Below, piece by piece: positions 58,901 through 64,000 of a stretch of 64,000 nucleotides of DNA. Made by a program: the position numbers and the translations under genes. Source of the stretch: Acanthosoma haemorrhoidale (taxonomy: Eukaryota > Arthropoda > Insecta > Hemiptera > Acanthosomatidae); assembly GCA_930367205.1 (NCBI GenBank), contig OV884011.1, positions 91,497,474-91,561,473 of the forward strand. The letters are read 5' to 3'. Within the stretch, counting starts at the first letter, position 1; every line of letters starts with the position of its first letter. The notes beneath the pieces were generated by a model, which worked only from the letters and a program-made list of their open reading frames with translations, was not told where the DNA came from and did no database searches.

Positions 58901-61900
58901 AAATATGTGGATTTATTTTATTTTTAATATAAAATCATACATCTCAATGCTGAGATTCATAAGTATCAAAATCTTATTTTATATAAAAAACGTTGCAACG
59001 TTGAAACGTTGCAAAAGAAAAAGAAAGCTGTTATTGATAGTAGAAGTCATTGTTTTTTAATTCAACCAACAAAATGAATTGCAGACCGACCGCTTTAAAC
59101 AGCACAATTGATTTTTTAATTTTTAAAACTTTATTTTTTAATAAACTAAATTTTTTTAATTTGAATTTAAATGAACACAACAATAATTAGAATAAAGTTT
59201 TGAAGGTTCTAAAATCCTTTTTTTTTTTATTTTAAAATATTTTCAAACATAAAAAAAATATATTTATTTAAATTTTATTTTAAATATTTCTATATAAACC
59301 AATGAAAGATAGTGTAGTTATTAGAAAATGAAAGGAATTTTCTTTATAAAGATAATCAAATGAAGGAGACAAGTTGGAGTGTCGAAGCAAATCGAACGAC
59401 ATACCATAAATCAAAGACACCGACCCACAAGCCACATGCCATTAGGTAGCCATGGGTCAGTCTAGTATGGCCAATCCTTAGACTAGCCAACGCGACTTCC
59501 TGTCTTCAGTTATTATTTTGGACCTGTATGATGTATTCCAGACTCCTGCCCGAGATTTAATCTCTTTGAGCTTATTGTTGGTTAGTAAGCTCTACTCGTT
59601 TTGGTAGAAATTCATTTGCTTGCATAGAGGAATGGAGAAATAATGACACCAAAACTTCAACCCCAAATGCTCAAACTTAGCAACGAACACCATCAAGAAG
59701 AGATCACGATCATCAACAATTATATACCTCACCACACTGACTTCTTAATAAAAAAACAACTTGATTAAGGAAATAACGCAATAACAGAGATAGACGTAGA
59801 TATTAACTATGTCTAAGATATTTACTTAATGAATGGAGTGGGGAGCTGCAGGAGGTCTTTAAGCAGTCAATATAGGAAAAGAGATGGAAGTGACCTGTGA
59901 GATCTATGGAGCTGCGATGTCGCAACATAACATAACTGTTGTTAATAAATTACATATACAATAGAAAAATGGCTCTAAAGCCTTGTTTTATCACCTCTAG
60001 TTACTTTGTCCCTGTTCTATTGCAGTCAAGGTGAAAAAATCACTAAATATGACTTGAAAGTTGCTGTACTTGACCAAAATAGTTTCGTTTGTATTGTAGA
60101 GTAGTGATTTAATAATATGACCTAAAAACCTATGGCTAGTAATCACTTTCAGCTTACTCCATAAGCGTGTAAAAATCTACTAAGATTTTGTCTACTCGTA
60201 TTTACATAAGAGTATGCCCTGAGTGGAGTCAGAACTGAGACTGATTGAAACTTTAGTAGAGTGTTTTGTTTTTTATGAGTCCAATACAACTTTATGGAAC
60301 TGAGGCGAGATGGTGATTAAAGATTTACTTTTGATTTATTCATTCATGTCTGTTTCAGGTCTTCAGTGTTTGGTATCCAACCAAAAGCTCTTCAAAATCC
60401 AAATTCTAAATTCTGTCAATTAGCAAGTGACATGTTTACATTTGGGATTTGTGATACCATTAAATTTATATTTATGACAGTTTGTCCAACAATCTCAAAA
60501 CAATTAGGACTATCAATAAACAAACCAGAAGCAGTCGAATACTTCAGTAAAATATTAACAGACACTTTTGAATATAGAAAAAAAAACAACATACGAAGAA
60601 ATGACTTCATTCAACTTTTAGTGGCCTTAAAGGAAAAGGAAAAAATTGAAATCCAAACTTGGGACCCCAATGATGATTATTTGAAAGATAGTGAAGTGCC
60701 TGCAGATCATGCAAGTTTCGGTAATCTATTATTATTTTTTTTTCATATAATACTTAAATAAGGGAACAAGGAAAATAAGAAGCTTAATTTATGATATGAC
60801 TAAACTGTATAAACGTTAAATATCAACTAACCAAAACAGTATATAACAAGTATATAACTGATACCATTAAATAATAATAATAATAAATTAAACAACTGGC
60901 CGAAGGGTGGGTCTCTACTTTCAAATAAGCGGACGTTCGTCTGTAAATGTGTGTGTATGTTTCTTCTCCAGCCATGATATCGTTTACCATGTTCGGGTAA
61001 GGAAGAAAGGCGACAGGGGAGGCGTGGAGAGAGCCAGGACTGATTACGGCGACGAGACAAGACACAATCAATGTATCTAATAAAGTAAGTGGGTACACAA
61101 ATCCATTCTGCGACCCTCCTTCAGAAATCCGATAGGGCCCAACGAGTCTTAGCTCATCAAGGTGAACGAATCGATATGTCCGTTTATTTTCGCAAGAGAG
61201 CCTGTTAATTTCACTAACCCATTAACAAAATCTGTCCCTGTTATGTTGTCTCAACTCGTTTACTCGGCTCTGTCTTCAATATATGTTTATTCAGGTAACC
61301 TTGAGTTCTACATGCATTTCTTTAATATTTATTCACATTTCCCGCGTTCACGTATAAATTTAATTCTCAAATCCCTTTACCATCATTTTTCCGTTAAGGC
61401 TAGAGCTCACACGATAGGTTTGTTCCGATGCAAGTCAAGACCATCATTAAATTGGCGGGAGCATGCGCAGTTAAGCCGATCCAACTCTGTTCGAAACCAA
61501 AACTCAAATGGTCAGACAAGTATTCCAACACGTTTAAACCTAGTTTGAAAACGTTTTGTGATTGTCAAAACGATCCGAGGATTGAAGTACGGATTAAGAA
61601 TCAGAGACGTGCACTACATTCTCCCCTCTTTTCCCGTTCGCTACCGTAACCAGGAAGGTTTTAAATTTACAAACCACTTTCAAGTGAGAAAGCACCTCAC
61701 AAAAAAGGACAGAAGTATCGTTAGAATTAATTTAAGTTATGTAACTCTTCACTATGTCTATAACAAATATTAATCGTAAAATGAATAAACGTTCATTTTG
61801 ATTTTGTCTATTAATGATTGAATGTTCACTTTAAAATTATTAATCGTTGTGAATCTTTATTAATAGAGGTTAATTTTAACGTTGTTAATTTATAAATGAA

Positions 61901-63228
61901 GTTTTTCTTGGTTACAAACATATGTTATAAATCCGTGATCAGGTAACATTCGCGCGTGATCAGTAAATAATCGCAAACCAGTTTAAAACTAATCCGTGAT
62001 TCTGTGACGGAACCGACCTAATTATTAAAATTAAATTTCTTATATTTGGAACAAATTCTTTGTTGAGTCAAGAACCATAGGGAACAGTCGAGCCGGATCG
62101 GAGCCGTTATCTAATTTTACCCTGTCCATACTAACCCCATTGGAAAAGAGAATCTTACAGGAAATGGAAAAGAATGTTCACCTACTGAGGCCGATCGGCT
62201 AGGGGTTACACTGTCGTGGTGACTATAGTGTCTTCTGTGGCCAGGCAGAATGAGCGTAGAAGCCCACCCAGTTATTCTGTTGGCAGTTCATGAAGCAGAC
62301 CCTTCCTTTGGAGAACCTTGGTCGAGGTAGAGACGTTACATCACGTTCCCACATACAACCGAGATGTCGGTCACCATGTGTGTGTGTGAGGAAGAAGGGC
62401 GCTGGTTAAGATGCTGCTGGACCTCGATCGAGGAAGCAGGATGGTCGGTAGGCGCGAACATTTGCGGAATGCGATAAAGTGCTGAAACACACACATTATT
62501 TCTGAGATCCTTTTCTGAATACATATCAAATCGACGAATTTTTATCATTCATCTACAAAGTGCATAACAATCAAACCGTCACCGTTATCAGGGAACATAA
62601 TTTGTTCACTGTTCGGGACGCGAATTTTCCCTTTCGCACGCGCACCGTCCATCTCGAAGAACTCTGCGTTCCACCGCTGGTGTTTGGTTGCGAGTCGGAC
62701 GCCGGTGCTCAGTCGGACACACCACGCCAACCAGCACAATAATGTACAATGTTTTTTAATTTTTTTTCTGTATGTAATATTTCGAGTTGTTCCTTGTGTA
62801 TTTTATGAGTTGAGTAATATTTTTATTTTTTGTCTGTATATAATATTTTGAGTTGTTTCTTGTATATTTTATGTGTTGAGTCAATGCTGTACAACCAGAT
62901 TTATCACCTTATTCCTGTGTACTCAGATTAAGTACCTGTGATTTCTTTTCTTTTGTCTATTTTGTTTATATATCTTTTGCACCTGCGTGTGGTTTGTGCA
63001 TTTTTTATCAGTGTTGTGTTCAGTGGTGTTAACTCTTACTCTGAAAGTTCCCTCAATAAGACGATTAAACAGGTAAACAATAACATGAACTAGATAATGG
63101 TTAAGCCTCTTAAACTAACTGTATATATAGGAGATAAAATAGAATAAAGCCAGTTAATTTCTATCAGTCTTCTCATGCTTACTACCTCACCCCCCCCCCT
63201 TTTTACGTCTTATATTCAGTCTAATCAT

Positions 63229-63263
<35 letters not shown>

Positions 63264-63569
63264 AGGAATAAACAACCAAAGTCGGTTCTGATTGTTTAGA
63301 ATTGAATTATTATTAAATATAATATATTGATTATTTGATTTTTGTTTCAGAAATAAATGACAATATTGTTTTGGCTCAGGCTTATTCTTTTTTGATAAAT
63401 GGCCTTGATGCGATAGGCATAACAGATACAAGTGTATTTTACGAGTTAGCCTTAAATCCAGACGTTCAAGATAAGGTTCGAAATGAAATACAACAACAAA
63501 TTAAAATACACAACGGCCTAACATATAACGCCTTGAAAAATATGTTATATTTAGAAAAAGTTATAAAAG
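49739..63569 (+). CDS. cytochrome P450, CYP3 clan (CYP6-like), 5' part of gene, 5 exons; continues past the window
   Basis: Haem-thiolate mono-oxygenase of the ER membrane; CYP3-clan members typically oxidise xenobiotics and insecticides. Exons 49739-49956, 51924-52097, 55938-56096, 60359-60720 and 63351-63569 join in phase (1,132 nt, 377 residues). Residues 1-22 are a hydrophobic anchor; KWEKRGIKYRKPYFFFGN is the CYP6-type linker. The C-helix reads WRAFRYKLSPIFTSGK (W-x3-R contacts a haem propionate). DVMGSSVFGIQPKAL matches the CYP6 segment before the F-helix. The I-helix reads SFLINGLDAIGITDTS, with NGLDA in place of the usual (A/G)Gx(D/E)T. The ATG at 49739 is preceded by TTTTTATAG, which could be the acceptor of a 5'UTR intron. 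ExxR, PERF and the Cys ligand must lie beyond 64000. The last exon ends in phase 1 and the expected ETLR-type continuation is not seen here. Confidence 0.92.
49957..50794. other. P450 intron 1, left part
   Basis: AT-rich, nothing recognised. Confidence 0.5.
50795..51640 (-). pseudogene. degenerate copy of a multi-copy arthropod protein of unknown function
   Basis: Minus strand from 51630: VWSIFIDSSKQRVKYVLLHN, then EEYNTIALVLEKY, CICPMKQFAKALDKKGS (about 51320-51280), GIFDGL and RQLIKDPAFVNSINKTQ (about 51205-51145), NFLGKRSAEDYVEVVNEMV and LGCNMSIKVHYLYSH (about 51110-50990). I remember this pattern (FIDSSKxSLKAVLLHNGN ... LGLMKQFVKALDK ... IRxLxKDxxF ... NFLGNxK ... CNMSxKxHFLxSHLD) as a hypothetical protein present in many copies in aphids and other hemipterans, probably transposon-borne. 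Several stops and shifts. Inside P450 intron 1. Confidence 0.7.
51924..52097 (+). CDS. P450 exon 2: B- and C-helix region
   Basis: Encodes FYDFSSPCLLVQDAEYVEK, then IDAQLFSMVGKRWRAFR, matching CYP6 (G-x-Y-x3-P-x-L-x-V-x-DPE ... L-x-G-xxWxxLR). Phase 2 in, 2 out; donor TTCAG/GTATAA. Confidence 0.93.
52755..52915 (+). repeat. dispersed repeat, copy A (copy B 54550-54705)
   Basis: AGCTTTCCACAGTTTTTCTT, ATGTCAGCCTTGC, TAGAACACCTTATGCC and GATTTGCTGCAG recur in the same order and orientation at 54550-54705. Both copies lie in P450 intron 2. Confidence 0.8.
52916..54189. other. P450 intron 2, unidentified GC-richer block
   Basis: 53040-53515 is less AT-rich and has a 100-codon plus ORF at 53218-53520 of unknown meaning. 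A G-tract occurs near 54023-54034. Likely repeat-derived but unassigned. Confidence 0.4.
54190..54400 (+). pseudogene. LINE reverse transcriptase scrap
   Basis: VMGALRSLKDDRTVRLDGIN at about 54227-54290 matches the first RT motif of non-LTR elements (ALKxLKNGKAPGxDGI). No other motif is nearby. Confidence 0.6.
54550..54705 (+). repeat. dispersed repeat, copy B
   Basis: Second copy of the repeat at 52755-52915, about 75-80% identical by eye. Confidence 0.8.
54706..55937. other. P450 intron 2, right part
   Basis: A purine-rich block at 54960-55300 (many AGAGAG/GAAAAG runs) precedes ordinary AT-rich intron. No coding signal recognised. Confidence 0.45.
55938..56096 (+). CDS. P450 exon 3: C-helix end to E-helix
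   Basis: Begins YKLSPIFTSGKLKAMY (the LSPxFTSGKMKxM motif of CYP6) and ends FTIDVMG. Phase 2 in, 2 out. Confidence 0.93.
56097..57518. other. P450 intron 3, left part
   Basis: AT-rich, nothing recognised; the ORF read-through after exon 3 (to 56163) is not part of the protein. Confidence 0.5.
57519..58304. mobile_element. foldback / long-TIR non-autonomous DNA element
   Basis: Left arm 57519-57664 (starts AGGGAACCTAATTCACTGAC) and right arm 58158-58304 are about 147-bp inverted copies, roughly 92% identical by eye. The 490-bp centre includes a segment also present at 36028-36245. No long ORF, so non-autonomous. A clear target duplication was not found. In P450 intron 3. Confidence 0.88.
58305..60358. 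other. P450 intron 3, right part
   Basis: Mostly AT-rich. 59370-59720 is less AT-rich and might be repeat-derived, but I could not assign it. Confidence 0.4.
60359..60720 (+). CDS. P450 exon 4: F- to H-helix region
   Basis: Begins SSVFGIQPKALQNPNSKF and includes EYRKKNNIRRNDFIQLLVAL, the CYP6 'R-x3-xRxDFlqLL' segment before the I-helix. The exon ends TTCG/GTAATC, phase 1. Confidence 0.93.
60885..62745. other. CpG-containing, GC-richer region in P450 intron 4, unidentified
   Basis: Blocks at 60890-61150, 61380-61660 and 62060-62745 hold many CG dinucleotides, unlike the rest of the window. Short ORFs occur on both strands (for example 60823-61098 minus, 61162-61548 plus, 62545-62742 both strands) but none is recognised. 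Could be young transposon sequence or a regulatory CpG-rich segment. Confidence 0.4.
62746..63350. repeat. P450 intron 4 end: duplicated T-rich unit, C-tract and TA microsatellite
   Basis: A unit with TCTGTATGTAATATTTCGAG and TTCCTTGTGTATTTTATGAG at 62766-62818 is repeated in slightly changed form at 62836-62883. A C-tract lies at 63190-63199 and a (TA)n run at 63231-63260. Confidence 0.75.
63351..63569 (+). CDS. P450 exon 5: I-helix to J-helix
   Basis: Encodes NIVLAQAYSFLINGLDA, then FYELALNPDVQDKVRNEI and KNMLYLEKVIK. It aligns ungapped to CYP6 I/J helices (YELAxNPxxQxKxRxEI ... YLxxVIxET). The acid-alcohol pair normally D/E-T reads D-A. Donor AAAAG/GTAAGT. Confidence 0.92.
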
Positions 63570-64000
63570 GTAAGTAATAATAGTTGATTCAAACATTAGT
63601 TACCTCGACATATGATATATCTATTTTATGGGCTGGAGTCTCCATGATAGTTTCGCGAAAAAAAAAACCGTTGTGAATTTGACCAAAAATATTTCATTTA
63701 ATTTTTTGGTCCATCTTGGCCCATCAGATTTTCAATTAAAAGAACTGGCACATGAAAAACAACGAAACGTGTGTGATGCTCTATTGACAACATAAATAGA
63801 TTGACAACATATATATATAAGTTAATCGCCGGTTGTTAAGATAGATAAAAAAAAGAATAAGGAAAGAGAGTAATGCACCGACACACTCTGACTCCAGTAA
63901 AGGACTGCTTTATTATTTATGACAATCCGACATACATAGGATCATGGGTTGTTTAACTTCCATGATCGTATTAGTATTCGACATAGTCAAGCCTCTGGCT
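63570..64000. other. P450 intron 5, start
   Basis: Intron sequence to the window edge; nothing recognised. Confidence 0.5.

Noticed and set aside
62545..62742. Paired ORFs on both strands as a small gene
   Set aside because: No family match, no splice context and both strands open in a GC-richer patch, which is common by chance.

Overview
This window is arthropod nuclear DNA, almost certainly from an insect and plausibly a hemipteran. It is AT-rich, with long introns, GT-AG splicing and a heavy load of decayed transposons. It holds two protein-coding genes, both on the + strand and both cut by the window edges. I name no species. The hemipteran suggestion rests only on general character and on a degenerate copy of a multi-copy hypothetical protein that I remember mainly from hemipteran genomes.

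Gene 1 (978-42696) is the C-terminal half of an ADAMTS metalloprotease of the GON-1 / ADAMTS9 / ADAMTS20 / insect AdamTS-A type. I could chain 23 exons with perfect reading phase at all 22 junctions (3,714 nt, 1,237 residues plus stop). In order they encode the cysteine-rich region, first thrombospondin type 1 (TSP1) repeat, second cysteine-rich part, spacer, twelve more TSP1 repeats and a complete GON domain of about 198 residues that ends the protein. The signal peptide, propeptide, zinc protease and most of the disintegrin domain lie upstream of the window.

Gene 2 (49739 to beyond the right edge) is the N-terminal part of a CYP3-clan (CYP6-like) microsomal cytochrome P450. Five exons give 377 residues: membrane anchor, C-helix W-x3-R, and an I-helix whose usual AGxxT-type motif reads NGLDA. 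The ExxR, PERF and haem-binding exons must lie to the right.

Most of the rest is intron or intergenic sequence with recognisable transposon fossils: a piggyBac-like transposase (1.65-3.5 kb, minus), a near-complete mariner with terminal repeats and TA duplication (6.5-7.8 kb), jockey-like LINE fragments (8.5, 26.3-27.1, 31.7 kb), another LINE RT fragment (23.8-24.1 kb), a Gypsy polyprotein remnant (10.6-11.6 kb), a possible LTR element with a small antisense gag-like ORF (12.7-13.8 kb), tRNA-derived SINEs (4.56 and 16.6 kb), a mariner rearranged to have about 220-bp inverted arms (29.3-30.2 kb), a 350-bp 5'-truncated LINE with a 13-bp target duplication (33.29-33.64 kb), a Ty1/copia element with both LTRs (38.7-42.4 kb), an internally deleted mariner and two Tc1 fossils (46.3-49.1 kb), a degenerate multi-copy unknown gene (50.8-51.6 kb, minus), a LINE RT scrap (54.2 kb) and a 786-bp foldback element (57.5-58.3 kb). 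I saw no CRISPR, rRNA or functional tRNA genes and no evidence of a new multi-gene system.
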